From Planctomicrobium piriforme (GTDB taxonomy: Bacteria > Planctomycetota > Planctomycetia > Planctomycetales > Planctomycetaceae): a stretch of DNA of 64,000 nucleotides. Shown in pieces: positions 9,162 through 17,598 of this stretch. How positions within the stretch are numbered: position 1 is the stretch's first letter; every line of letters begins with the position of its first letter. The notes beneath the pieces were generated by a model that was not told the DNA's origin, ran no database searches, and saw nothing but the letters and a program-made list of their open reading frames with translations. A program made the translations under genes and the position numbers. The DNA is taken from assembly GCF_900113665.1 (NCBI RefSeq), contig NZ_FOQD01000003.1, positions 124,001 to 188,000 of the forward strand, given 5' to 3'.

Positions 9162-9379
9162 TCTTCGCAATCTCTTTCCTGAGAAGTCCTTAGACGCCAC
9201 CTGACATCATCTGCAGGTCAGCGGTTCAGAACCCAAACAGGCGAAAGAATCGCGGATCAGCGGACGATACTTCACTGGCTGCGGAATGGAAACGGGAGCG
9301 AGGAGATCGGTTGCCGCCTGAGCGAGACTCCGATATCCTTACCGTTCCGAACCGCCGCGAGGCAGTATCGGCCAAGTAT

Positions 9380-9454
9380 GGTGGGCATAGCTCAGTTGGT
9401 TAGAGCACCGGATTGTGGTTCCGGGGGTCGCGGGTTCAAGTCCCGTTGCTCACC
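9380..9454 (+). tRNA. tRNA-His (anticodon GTG)
   Basis: A full cloverleaf is visible. The acceptor GTGGGCA (9381-9387) pairs with TGCTCAC (9447-9453), with one G-U pair. The anticodon arm is CCGGA-TTGTGGT-TCCGG, giving anticodon GTG, and the T arm contains GGGTTCAAGTCCC. The extra G at 9380 can pair with C 9454, matching the G-1:C73 pair that identifies tRNA-His. The CCA end is not encoded. A T run at 9456-9460 follows and may help termination. Confidence 0.97.
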
Positions 9455-9623
9455 CTTTTTGACGATGACCGAAGCTCCGTTGGAATTTTCCAGCGGAGCT
9501 TTTTGCGTCTCGCACCACCGCCAAAGCGCATCTCATGAACGTGTAGCGCCCTGGCGGCGTTAAAATTCAGTCTTTCATGCAAGATCGGCGTTCATACTCC
9601 GCCACACGTCCCCGGAATCGGGG

Positions 9624-10208
9624 CTAATCCCGCGATCGCAGTTCGTTCAAAATGTGGCGGAGCATTTCTTCCTGGGCGGTGAACACCAGGATCAGTTCCG
9701 CGAAGGCGAAGGTCGGGATGGCCGAAATCCCAATCAGCAGGCCTGTCCCCACAGAAGTGAGAACGGCCGCGGTCCCGGGGTGAGTGCTGAGAGCCATCAC
9801 CAGCGTCATCACCAGCACGCCGAAGCCGATGCAAACCTGCACGATGGCGATGAACTTCAGCAGCACAGAGAACAGCTTCAGTTCCGGCCGGGGCTGAATT
9901 TTCACCGGACTGTGTTTGCGACGGGCCGCTTTGCCTGAGTCCGCGGGGTCTTTGGCGGCGTCTTTCAGAAACGGAGCCGGGATGCTCTGCGCAGGAATTG
10001 GCGGCGGCTCGACTGCCGGCGCTGATTCGGCGAGAGGGGGAGTCACTGCGGGAACCGGCACTGGGTCGTTGTCGTCCAGTTCCTCCGCCGTCGGCAGCAT
10101 GAACACCTGACTGCAGCCGGGACAGGTGGCTTCGATGCCCATCAAGTCTTCGGTGACCAGCAGACTGGCGGCGCAGTGCGGACAAAAGACGCGGTATTTC
10201 TGCAGCAT
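9624..10208 (-). CDS. Zinc-ribbon membrane protein of unknown function
   Basis: I do not recognise a named family. The N-terminus has a CxxC...CxxC zinc ribbon (FCPHC at about 8-12 and CPGC at about 29-32), similar to MJ0042-type ribbons common in planctomycetes. A Pro/Ala-rich linker of about 50 residues follows, then a basic stretch. Two or more hydrophobic helices come next (LLKFIAIVQVCIGFGVLVMTL and AVLTSVGTGLLIGISAIPTF). The end LVFTAQEEMLRHILNELR should return to the cytoplasm. It is probably an inner-membrane protein with a cytoplasmic metal site. It stands alone between tRNA-His and the dehydratase gene. Confidence 0.8.
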   Translation of the reverse strand: MLQKYRVFCPHCAASLLVTEDLMGIEATCPGCSQVFMLPTAEELDDNDPVPVPAVTPPLAESAPAVEPPPIPAQSIPAPFLKDAAKDPADSGKAARRKHSPVKIQPRPELKLFSVLLKFIAIVQVCIGFGVLVMTLVMALSTHPGTAAVLTSVGTGLLIGISAIPTFAFAELILVFTAQEEMLRHILNELRSRD

Positions 10209-10334
10209 CGCGGCGGTTTCAACCAGAAGTGAATCAGGAACGGAAGCCTGAGACGAGTCTACCAGACGCGCGTCGCCGGGCGAATGAGACGATCAGCGAT
10301 CAGCAGCCAGCAAGAATTCCATCGCGCCCTAGGC

Positions 10335-10411
10335 GAACCCTGACCCCTGAATCCTGGCCCCTGACCCCTCGTCTTCTGGCACTGGACACTCGTCTCTCGA
10401 CACTGGACTCC
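10335..10411. repeat. Period-7 repeat, GACCCCT to CGACACT flavour, 11 units
   Basis: Eleven contiguous heptamers (GAACCCT, GACCCCT, GAATCCT, GGCCCCT, GACCCCT, CGTCTTC, TGGCACT, GGACACT, CGTCTCT, CGACACT, GGACTCC) keep strict 7-base spacing while the sequence drifts. The array ends 11 bases from the 3' end of the dehydratase gene on the minus strand. Confidence 0.75.
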
Positions 10412-10422
10412 TCAAACGTCCT

Positions 10423-10785
10423 CTACTTCTTCGTTTCCACCGGCAAATCATTGATCTTTGCGGCGAGGATAAAATCATTCTCCGACAGCCCGCCAATGGC
10501 GTGGGTCATGAGTTCGACTGAGACGTTGCGGTAGCCGGTCAGATGGATGTCCGGGTGGTGCTGTTCTGCCTCGGCCACGTCGGCCACTTTGCTGAGAAAA
10601 TTCATTCCGGCAACAAAGTTCTTCACCGTCCATTTGCGACGGATCAGGTTGCCGTCGGAGGCGAGTTCCCAGCCTGGCAGTTCTTTCAGCAGCCGCTCGG
10701 CGGCAGGCCGGTCGACCTTGGGGACGCCCCCTTCACAAGGGACGCAGTGCTTCTGCTTGAGTTCCTGAGCATTGATTTCGGCCAT
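10423..10785 (-). CDS. phhB: Pterin-4a-carbinolamine dehydratase
   Basis: This enzyme dehydrates 4a-hydroxytetrahydropterin and so recycles the cofactor of aromatic amino acid hydroxylases. The signature EQHHPDIHLTGYRNVSVEL contains the catalytic histidines, and THAIGGLSENDFILAAKI completes the fold. The start at ATG 10785 (MAEINAQEL) gives 120 residues, slightly longer than average. The 20-residue N-terminal region carries a CVPCEGG motif, as often seen in this family. A frame extending to 10821 lacks support. No phenylalanine hydroxylase gene is nearby. Confidence 0.93.
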   Translation of the reverse strand: MAEINAQELKQKHCVPCEGGVPKVDRPAAERLLKELPGWELASDGNLIRRKWTVKNFVAGMNFLSKVADVAEAEQHHPDIHLTGYRNVSVELMTHAIGGLSENDFILAAKINDLPVETKK

Positions 10786-11178
10786 GACGATCACCGGTAG
10801 AAAGTTTCGAGTTAGGTACAAAAACAGGGCGATGAGGTCGCCGTTTTCTTCATAGCGGATTTTGGCGGCAGGGAAAGGGCGGGAGTGAGATAGAAGCGTC
10901 CCGGACGTTGTCCGCTTGAACTGGGCAATTTTCGGCTCAATCCTTTTTTTTGAAAAACACCCTTCGCATTCGAGGTTCCAGCATCCTAAAATTCTGCAAC
11001 GGGTGAGATCGTTATTCTTAAGGCGACTTCAGGTTCCGGCAGAAGCAGAAGTCGTCTTGATGAAAAATGCCCGATTGGTTTACAACGCTCGGCGCGAGCG
11101 TTTTTCGGCGTGCATCTATCGAACGCAGCTGAGGATCACCTCTGACGACATTGTCAGGCATTGGAGTTGGGGACGGAC
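10786..11178. other. 393-base gap with one leader hairpin
   Basis: No convincing gene is visible. An 11-bp stem AAGGCGACTTC (11020-11030) / GAAGTCGTCTT (11048-11058), with one G-U pair and a 17-nt loop, lies about 120 bases before the start of the next gene. It could be a leader structure or the terminator of an unseen RNA. Confidence 0.4.
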
Positions 11179-11535
11179 ATGAAAATGACAGGCATTTTCA
11201 ATCCTGGCGATCCAGTCATCTACCGGATGACCAAGCACAGCGTGCGCCCCGGTCCGAGGGCCAAGTCGATCTCTCCCTGCCAGAACGGCGACGAGTACAA
11301 GTATCTCGTCGATAAATTCTGGGTGGTCGATCAGGTTCTGGAGGACGGTCGTCTGCGTCTGCGGACCCGTCGCGGCAAAACCCGCGTCATTCCGGCCAAC
11401 GACCGCAATCTTCGCACCCCCGCCTGGTGGGAAACCCTGCTGTACCGCAACCAGTTTCCGCCTGCCCAGGTGGATCCACAGCAGTCGCCGGAATCGCAGC
11501 CGCAAGATCGGCTGACGTCGCCGTCCGCGAAATAA
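11179..11535 (+). CDS. Small hypothetical protein, planctomycete type
   Basis: I do not recognise a family. The start ATG 11179 (MKMTGIFNPGDPVIY) is preferred over an in-frame TTG 18 bases upstream. The 118-residue product is soluble and basic. A compact first 90 residues (FNPGDPVIYRMTKHSVRPGP, KFWVVDQVLEDGRLRLRTRR, TPAWWETLLYRNQF) read like an SH3-like or KOW-like beta barrel, with a disordered Gln/Ser/Pro tail. The well-formed hydrophobic pattern argues that it is a real gene. The preceding 390-base gap holds a hairpin that may be its leader. Confidence 0.7.
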   Translation: MKMTGIFNPGDPVIYRMTKHSVRPGPRAKSISPCQNGDEYKYLVDKFWVVDQVLEDGRLRLRTRRGKTRVIPANDRNLRTPAWWETLLYRNQFPPAQVDPQQSPESQPQDRLTSPSAK

Positions 11536-11687
11536 CTCGCTGATCTGCGAATGTTTCTCCGATTCGCCGTTCCCCCCGTCGACAGACTGTCAGAACGGGC
11601 TAAGGTGAAAGAATCGGGATCGCGGTTCTGACCGTGTGTCTGCAGGCAGGCTGTCGCGTTCCCCAGTTTCTTGCGGGGGAAGATCAG

Positions 11688-13643
11688 GTGCAGCAGCGGA
11701 CGATCGAAGAAAATCCGGCACGGGAATCAAAAACACTCGAACGGTTGTTGCCGCGGCTGGAGGAACGTTTCGCCAGCCAGATCGACCCACCGCAGTGGGA
11801 CGCTTTTACCCGTCGGGTGCGGCGCGAGTTTCCGAGTCTCTTTCGCCGTCTGCTGACACTCTACGGCACCCAGTACGATTTCTTCTATCATCTCGAAAAC
11901 ATTCTGGCGTCGGCCACGCAGATGTGGATCGACCGGCCGAACGAGCTTAAGGCGCTCGATGCCATGCGCGAGGCCGACCCCGACTGGTTCATGTCGAACC
12001 GCATGGTCGGAGCGATGTGCTATGCCGATCTGTTCGCAGGCGGCCTGCAGGGATTGCGGGAGAAGATTCCGTATCTCAAGGAACTGGGGATCACTTATTT
12101 GCATCTGATGCCCCCGTTCAAGGTGCCCAACGGCGACAACGACGGCGGCTATGCCGTCAGCAGCTATCGCGAAATCCAGCCAGAACTCGGGTCGATGGAC
12201 GACCTGGCTCAACTGGCAACGGAACTGCGGCACCACGGCATCTCGCTGGTCATCGACTTCGTGTTCAATCACACCTCTGACGAACACAAATGGGCGGGCC
12301 GAGCCCTTGCCGGCGACCAGGAATATCAGGACTTCTACCGGATGTTTCCGGACCGCTCGATGCCGGATGCTTACGAGCAGGCGCTGCCGGAGATCTTTCC
12401 GGACGAACATCCCGGTTCGTTCACCTATCGCAGCCGCATCAGCAAATGGGTCTGGACGACGTTTCACAATTATCAGTGGGATCTCAATTACGAAAACCCG
12501 GCGGTGTTCAATCACATGCTGGAAGAGCTGCTGTTCCTCGCCAATCAGGGGGTCGAGATCCTGCGGCTGGACGCGGTCGCCTTTCTCTGGAAGCGGCTGG
12601 GCACCGACTGCCAGAACCTGCCGGAAGCGCACTGGATCATTCAGGCGTTTAACTCGCTGGTCCGCATTGCCGCCCCAGCCATGCTCTTCAAGAGCGAAGC
12701 GATCGTGCATCCGGATGAAGTGCGGAAGTACATCAGCGAAGAGGAGTGTCAGCTTTCTTACAACCCGCAGTTAATGGCGGTGCTGTGGAATTCGCTGGCC
12801 ACGCGGGAAGTGAAGCTGCTGAAGTCGGCCATGCAGCGGCGGTTTCATATTCCTCCGGAATGCGACTGGGTGAACTATGTGCGGTGTCACGACGACATCG
12901 GCTGGGCATTCTCGAATGACGATGTGGAGATCGCCGGATTCGACCCGCGCGATCATCGCCGCTTTCTCACGAAGTTCTTCACCGGCCAGTTCCCCGGCTC
13001 ATTCGCACGCGGGGCTCCATTTCAGGAAGACCGCAAGACCGGTGACGCCCGAGTCTCGGGAACGTGTGCTTCGCTCTGCGGGCTGGAGCAGGCGCTGGAA
13101 GAGCATGACGAGCACAAGATCGACCTGGCGATCGGCCGAATTCTGCTGATTCACGGCGTCATCATGACGATCGGCGGCATCCCCCTGCTGTATCTGGGGG
13201 ACGAAATCGCCATGCTGAACGATCAGGAATACGTCAACGTACCAGACAAGCTGGGTGACTCCCGCTGGCTGCATCGCGGGCGGTTTGACTGGGACCGTGC
13301 CGCCCTCCGCAACGACGCCACGACCGTGCCAGGCCGGGTGCATCAGGGACTGCTGCGGTTGATTCAGTTACGGCATCAGAACCTCGCATTCAGCAAAGCG
13401 GAAACCGAGTTCATCGACACCGGCAATACCCACGTGTTGGGTTACTTCCGCAACAACAACGAATACAGCGTGCTGTGCCTGGCCAACGTGTCGGAAGAGC
13501 CCCAGACGCTCGAGGGACGGCACCTGCGCTTGCTGGGCCTGCGGAAAACCGTCGTCGACATGGTCTCCGGACACTTCATCACGGCAATGCAGGAAATGCA
13601 GCTGCAGCCGTACCAGTTCGCCGTACTCTCACGGCCGCGGTAA
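11688..13643 (+). CDS. Amylosucrase (GH13 subfamily 4)
   Basis: Amylosucrase splits sucrose and transfers glucose onto an alpha-1,4-glucan, releasing fructose. The GH13 regions are all present: DFVFNHTSDEH (I), GVEILRLDAVAFLW (II, nucleophile Asp295), FKSEAIVHPDEV (III, acid/base Glu337) and YVRCHDDIGW (IV, Asp402). These three residues keep the spacing of Asp286, Glu328 and Asp393 in the Neisseria polysaccharea enzyme, each shifted by nine. The N-terminal helical domain and C-terminal beta domain are complete. The start GTG 11688 is chosen because GGGGGA lies 7 bases upstream, although another GTG at 11634 is in frame. The gene is monocistronic. No sucrose transporter or fructokinase lies beside it, so it may serve internal sucrose and glycogen storage. 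Confidence 0.94.
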   Translation: MQQRTIEENPARESKTLERLLPRLEERFASQIDPPQWDAFTRRVRREFPSLFRRLLTLYGTQYDFFYHLENILASATQMWIDRPNELKALDAMREADPDWFMSNRMVGAMCYADLFAGGLQGLREKIPYLKELGITYLHLMPPFKVPNGDNDGGYAVSSYREIQPELGSMDDLAQLATELRHHGISLVIDFVFNHTSDEHKWAGRALAGDQEYQDFYRMFPDRSMPDAYEQALPEIFPDEHPGSFTYRSRISKWVWTTFHNYQWDLNYENPAVFNHMLEELLFLANQGVEILRLDAVAFLWKRLGTDCQNLPEAHWIIQAFNSLVRIAAPAMLFKSEAIVHPDEVRKYISEEECQLSYNPQLMAVLWNSLATREVKLLKSAMQRRFHIPPECDWVNYVRCHDDIGWAFSNDDVEIAGFDPRDHRRFLTKFFTGQFPGSFARGAPFQEDRKTGDARVSGTCASLCGLEQALEEHDEHKIDLAIGRILLIHGVIMTIGGIPLLYLGDEIAMLNDQEYVNVPDKLGDSRWLHRGRFDWDRAALRNDATTVPGRVHQGLLRLIQLRHQNLAFSKAETEFIDTGNTHVLGYFRNNNEYSVLCLANVSEEPQTLEGRHLRLLGLRKTVVDMVSGHFITAMQEMQLQPYQFAVLSRPR

Positions 13644-13666
13644 CGTAGTGGTGAATTTCGAAAATG

Positions 13667-13843
13667 ACCACGGAGTCTCTGAGGCTCGGAGAAATCAAGA
13701 GGATTGAACCACGAAATACACGAAAGAAACGAAAGGAAATGCCGAATCAGCATCTCCTGTTCATGTAAGACGGTTCTCGTTGTGATTTTTTCGTGTCTTT
13801 CGTGGTTTCTTCTTCTCCGTGTCTCAGTGCCTCCGTGGTGATC
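13667..13843. repeat. Palindromic intergenic element with ACCACGAA/ACCACGGA arms
   Basis: The left arm reads ACCACGGAG-TCTCTGAGG-CTCGGAG, then AACCACGAAAT-ACACGAAAG-AAACGAAAG (period 8-9). The right arm is the inverted sense (TTTTCGTGTCTTTCGTGGTT, then CTCCGTGTCTCAGTGCCTCC). About 45 bases separate the arms. It fills most of the 315-base gap between the amylosucrase and FAD oxidoreductase genes, where I see nothing else. Confidence 0.7.
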
Positions 13844-13958
13844 AACCCACTTTTGATTGGAGCCGTGACACCACGCAATGCAGTTGCGACGGAACTCCGC
13901 AGCGCGTACCGTTGAGCGAACGAAACTGTTTTGGTGACGTGCTCCACGGGGAACTTGA

Positions 13959-15386
13959 ATGGCTGCTCACTTCCAATCGCCGAATCGTCGCGCCTTTCTG
14001 CAGGCTGCTGTCACCGGAGCCGGGGCGCTCTCGCTGCCGATCACTGCACTGGCGGACGAGACGAAGGGGTCTGCTCAACCTGGAACATTTGCCGAACCGG
14101 GACGTGAGATTCCGCTGCATACCGATGCCGATGTCATCGTCTGCGGTGCTGGCCCGGCCGGCGTTTCAGCGGCATTAACTGCGGCGCGGGCGGGAGCGCG
14201 GACGCGGCTGTTTGAAGTGCATGGTTGTCTCGGCGGGGTCTGGACGGCCGGGCTGCTCACCTGGATCTTCGATTTCAACAAGCCGGGACTGACGAAAGAA
14301 CTGACCGTCAAACTCGATGAACGAGGGGCACGGCGGGGAACAGATGCCGGTTCGTTCGTCTATGAACCGGACGAAATGAAGCTGTTGCTCGAAGACCTCA
14401 GCACCGAAGCCGGCGTGAAGTTCCGCCTGCAGAGCCGCGTGGTCGCCGCACACAAAACCGGGAACCGACTCACCACGATTGTCACCGAGTCAAAAGCTGG
14501 CCGCGAAGCCTGGCAGGCGCCCGTGTTTATCGACGCCACTGGCGACGGCGATGTCGGCGCTCTGGCGGGCTGCGGCTGGGACGTCGGCCAGTCGGCGACA
14601 TGCCCCTGTCAGCCGCTGACGATGAACGCCATGGCCGTGGTGCGGGACGTCACCCAGATGCAGAAGTTCATCTCGTTTTACGGGGGCGATCTGAAATGGC
14701 ATGTCAAAGCGACCGAGAACTTCAAAGAGGAAATCCGCCGCGCCGGCTTTGAAGCGTCGTACGGGATGCCGACGCTGTTTCACGTCCGCGACAACGTCGT
14801 GCTGGTGATGCTCAATCACGAATACGGCGTGCTTCCCTACGATGTCGACGCCATGACCTCGGCCACCGTGCGGGCACGAAAGGAGATCTTCAAGATCGTC
14901 CGCGCATTGCGGCAGCTTGGGGGCGTCTGGGACGGACTGCAAGTCGTCGCCACGGCGGAACAGATTGGCGTTCGCGATGGCCGCCGGATTCACGGACGAT
15001 ACACCGTCAACAAGCAGGATCTGCTCACCGGGGCGCGGCATCAGGACGGCGTCGCCAGAGCGACGTTTGGGGTCGATATCCATGCCGACACGCTGGAGAA
15101 CAACCAGAAGGAAACCATTTCCCACGGCGGCTTCAGGACTCTGCCGTACGACATCCCGCTGCGAGCCCTGATTGCCAAGGATGTCGACGGCCTGATGATG
15201 GCCGGCCGCTGCATCAGCGGCGACTTCATCGCCCATGCCAGCTATCGGGTCACCGGTAATGCCGTGGCCATGGGCGAAGCCGCTGGCGTGATCGCCGCCC
15301 TCGCCGCGGCGTCTGGACGGTTGCCGCAAGACGTGGAATGGTCGGAAGGGGCGGGGAAGCTGAAGCAGATGGGTCAACGAGTTTGA
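13959..15386 (+). CDS. Tat-exported FAD-dependent oxidoreductase
   Basis: This is a member of the FAD_oxidored flavoprotein family, whose substrates are mostly unknown. A twin-arginine signal (NRRAFLQAAVTGAGALSLP) covers residues 9-27, so export in folded form with FAD bound is expected. The dinucleotide-binding motif VIVCGAGPAGVSAAL follows at about 59. The ATGDGDVGALAG segment contacts FAD. The C-terminal MMAGRCISGDFIAHASYRVT is the second conserved FAD contact. The length of 475 residues is normal. Period-7 repeats begin at the stop codon. The substrate cannot be read from the sequence. Confidence 0.9.
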   Translation: MAAHFQSPNRRAFLQAAVTGAGALSLPITALADETKGSAQPGTFAEPGREIPLHTDADVIVCGAGPAGVSAALTAARAGARTRLFEVHGCLGGVWTAGLLTWIFDFNKPGLTKELTVKLDERGARRGTDAGSFVYEPDEMKLLLEDLSTEAGVKFRLQSRVVAAHKTGNRLTTIVTESKAGREAWQAPVFIDATGDGDVGALAGCGWDVGQSATCPCQPLTMNAMAVVRDVTQMQKFISFYGGDLKWHVKATENFKEEIRRAGFEASYGMPTLFHVRDNVVLVMLNHEYGVLPYDVDAMTSATVRARKEIFKIVRALRQLGGVWDGLQVVATAEQIGVRDGRRIHGRYTVNKQDLLTGARHQDGVARATFGVDIHADTLENNQKETISHGGFRTLPYDIPLRALIAKDVDGLMMAGRCISGDFIAHASYRVTGNAVAMGEAAGVIAALAAASGRLPQDVEWSEGAGKLKQMGQRV

Positions 15387-15433
15387 AATTTCGAAGCACG
15401 AAATTCGAAAACCGAAATCCGAAACAAGAAATT
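15385..15433. repeat. Period-7 repeat, CGAAATT flavour, 7 units
   Basis: Seven heptamers (GAAATTT, CGAAGCA, CGAAATT, CGAAAAC, CGAAATC, CGAAACA, AGAAATT) begin inside the stop codon of the FAD oxidoreductase gene. The same flavour occurs at 19307-19341 and 62768-62848. Confidence 0.8.
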
Positions 15434-15630
15434 CAGGCAAGATTGGGGTGGCCGGGGCTGGACCAACGGGAAGCCCCGGCGAGCGCGGTGGGTTGAGAGA
15501 GTCGACGATTGCGGCAGATCAGTCGGACTTGTTTGAATCGACGATCCCGATTCTGAATGGGTACAAACTGGTAACGCTTGAACCGGGGTTTCGCGAGTAA
15601 AAATCACTCCAACCCCGGCCAAGATGAATT

Positions 15631-17598
15631 TCAGCCCACTCGACGAAGGACTGTCGTTTTACTCGTTGGGTCAATTGACACGACTTGCCACATTGACTGC
15701 GTCAATGCAATAACGCTTCCAACTCCAAGACGCAGTGCTGCTTCGCTATTGCGAAACACCCCACTCACTCCGACTTGCAGTGTGCCATCGGGTAACAAGT
15801 AGTTGCCATTGCTTATTTCTTCCAGCAGTAAGCGATCGCCATTGATCACTTGTTCAACGGAAACGGCCAAGGTGACAGGCTGTGTCCAATGAACTTCGTA
15901 GCGAGGACCACTAGAGTCTGGTTTGTGCGATGGGCGATGAATCCGAATTGAGAGTGGAACAGGAATATCCACCCCGATAACGATGGCCTCTCCTGGACCA
16001 AGCGTCGGCAAGAATGCTGCGGCGGATCGGTCAATTTCGCCTGACGCTCGTTCAACTACTCGTCGGTCAACGTCGTTAATCAATCGATGTACGATCAATG
16101 TCCCCATTTGGCTCAACACGTCATCTGGAATATCTCTTGGCCTTTGAGTGGCAATGCAGATATTCAGGCCATGTTTTCGCCCCTCCTTTGCGATCAATCC
16201 AAACGCATCGAGATTTACCCGAAACGCCTCGTCGCCGATTGACTTGTTCAGAAACTGGTGTGCCTCGTCAACGACAACAATCACAGGGCACGCTTTGAAG
16301 CGTTCATGTCGAGCCTTTTCCAATAAGTATCGACCAATTGCGTTTGCGACGATTTCCCGAGCATTGTTAGCGAAGGGGACGTGTTGAAGTGAAATTCGTA
16401 GAATTGAAAACGAGTCGTCATCCAAAAATGCGTCGATCGCATTCGGAATCGTCTGCTCACCAGTCGGGGAGAACACGCACGCCAAACTTGAGGACTGAAC
16501 AATGTTCTCAATCCTCATTTGCAGCGATACGCAATATGTCGTCTCGTTACTAGGGCCTCCCCATCGCGTGTGATCGGGGCTTGCCGGTGTGCCAGCGTTC
16601 GGAAAAACGCATTCCGCCCCGATCTGCCTTGACAACATGCGAATATCAAATTCAGCGACACTGCTTTCGATTAAGGCAATATGTTCTTCATAGGCTTCAA
16701 ATATTGGCTGCTTCGGCTGCTGAGTCTTCACGATAATCCCGCCCGTGGCCAGCACCGGCTTAATTCGTGCCAGTTTGAGACTTTTGATTGCCTCCCGTAA
16801 CTTTGGTCCTTGAGACTGGCCACTGGGACTAAAAATCCCAAATAGATCTATCTCGGTTAACAGCGTATACGGAAACTCGACTGCCGTTGATGAGGATGGA
16901 CGACGAAGTCCTTGCCCAACGGAGCAATGCTTCACTCGTGGTGAGTTGAGCGTGTAAAACTCACCGGTAGCATCCAATAGAATGACCTTGGACCGATATC
17001 GCATGGCCTGTTCAATCAATCGTGCGACTGTCCAGCTTTTACCACCCCCGGTAGCTCCCAACACCGCGCAATGTCGTCCAAACAATTGCTGCGGCGACAG
17101 AGAAATTCCGATTTCGGCTGCGTCGGGGAGTGATGCAAGATCAATTACGACTTCTCCATGACGACTCTCATCGTATCGAGCCGAGGCGAGCCACTGAACA
17201 AAATCTGGATGTGCAGAATAGATGCGGCTTCCAAGGCGTGGATAGCGTGAAAGACCCGGCCGAATTGCATGGCTAGAAATATCCACGGTGGCAAGAAGCT
17301 GAATTGCTCCGACTGGATGCAATTCAGGATGGTCTCCAAGGTCAGGCTCGACACTGAGACGTTCTCGTTCGGGGAGCCTTACTTCTAAGATTCGGCCAAA
17401 AAGAGCCAGCTCATCGCAGGCAATCAGAACAAATTCTCCAACCTCACCGCCAGCAACACGATGACCGTGGTGCAGTCTATTACCAGAACGCCCAGCATGC
17501 GGGAGATTCGCCCTAACGGATGATGGCCCGACTTGCGTGACTGTACCGATGTATCGCTCATTCTCAAATGGATAAGGTGGCCTGTTTATCTCACTCAC
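15631..17598 (-). CDS. HerA-type hexameric ATPase of a SIR2/HerA defence module
   Basis: HerA ATPases are FtsK/VirB4-like motor proteins. Those paired with SIR2 proteins form anti-phage complexes. An N-terminal HAS-barrel-like region (about 1-110) precedes Walker A GATGGGKS at 181-188. Walker B is VIVVVDEA at about 439-446, and the sensor segment IATQRPRDIPDD follows. The 655 residues also contain a long insert between the Walker motifs, as in HerA. The start is GTG 17598. It overlaps the stop of the SIR2 gene in the sequence GTGA, so the two are translationally coupled. Both genes are visibly AT-richer than their neighbours, which suggests horizontal gain. No nurA lies beside it, which argues against the DNA-repair HerA/NurA pair. 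Confidence 0.88.
   Translation of the reverse strand: MSEINRPPYPFENERYIGTVTQVGPSSVRANLPHAGRSGNRLHHGHRVAGGEVGEFVLIACDELALFGRILEVRLPERERLSVEPDLGDHPELHPVGAIQLLATVDISSHAIRPGLSRYPRLGSRIYSAHPDFVQWLASARYDESRHGEVVIDLASLPDAAEIGISLSPQQLFGRHCAVLGATGGGKSWTVARLIEQAMRYRSKVILLDATGEFYTLNSPRVKHCSVGQGLRRPSSSTAVEFPYTLLTEIDLFGIFSPSGQSQGPKLREAIKSLKLARIKPVLATGGIIVKTQQPKQPIFEAYEEHIALIESSVAEFDIRMLSRQIGAECVFPNAGTPASPDHTRWGGPSNETTYCVSLQMRIENIVQSSSLACVFSPTGEQTIPNAIDAFLDDDSFSILRISLQHVPFANNAREIVANAIGRYLLEKARHERFKACPVIVVVDEAHQFLNKSIGDEAFRVNLDAFGLIAKEGRKHGLNICIATQRPRDIPDDVLSQMGTLIVHRLINDVDRRVVERASGEIDRSAAAFLPTLGPGEAIVIGVDIPVPLSIRIHRPSHKPDSSGPRYEVHWTQPVTLAVSVEQVINGDRLLLEEISNGNYLLPDGTLQVGVSGVFRNSEAALRLGVGSVIALTQSMWQVVSIDPTSKTTVLRRVG

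Noticed and set aside
9378..9563. Plus-strand frame starting MVGIAQLVRAPDCGSGG
   Set aside because: It is the well-known false frame produced by translating a tRNA gene, here tRNA-His at 9380-9454.
11727..12710. Minus-strand 327-residue frame
   Set aside because: It is the antisense shadow of the amylosucrase gene.
14490..15440. Minus-strand 316-residue frame
   Set aside because: It is the antisense shadow of the FAD oxidoreductase gene, which has clear motifs.
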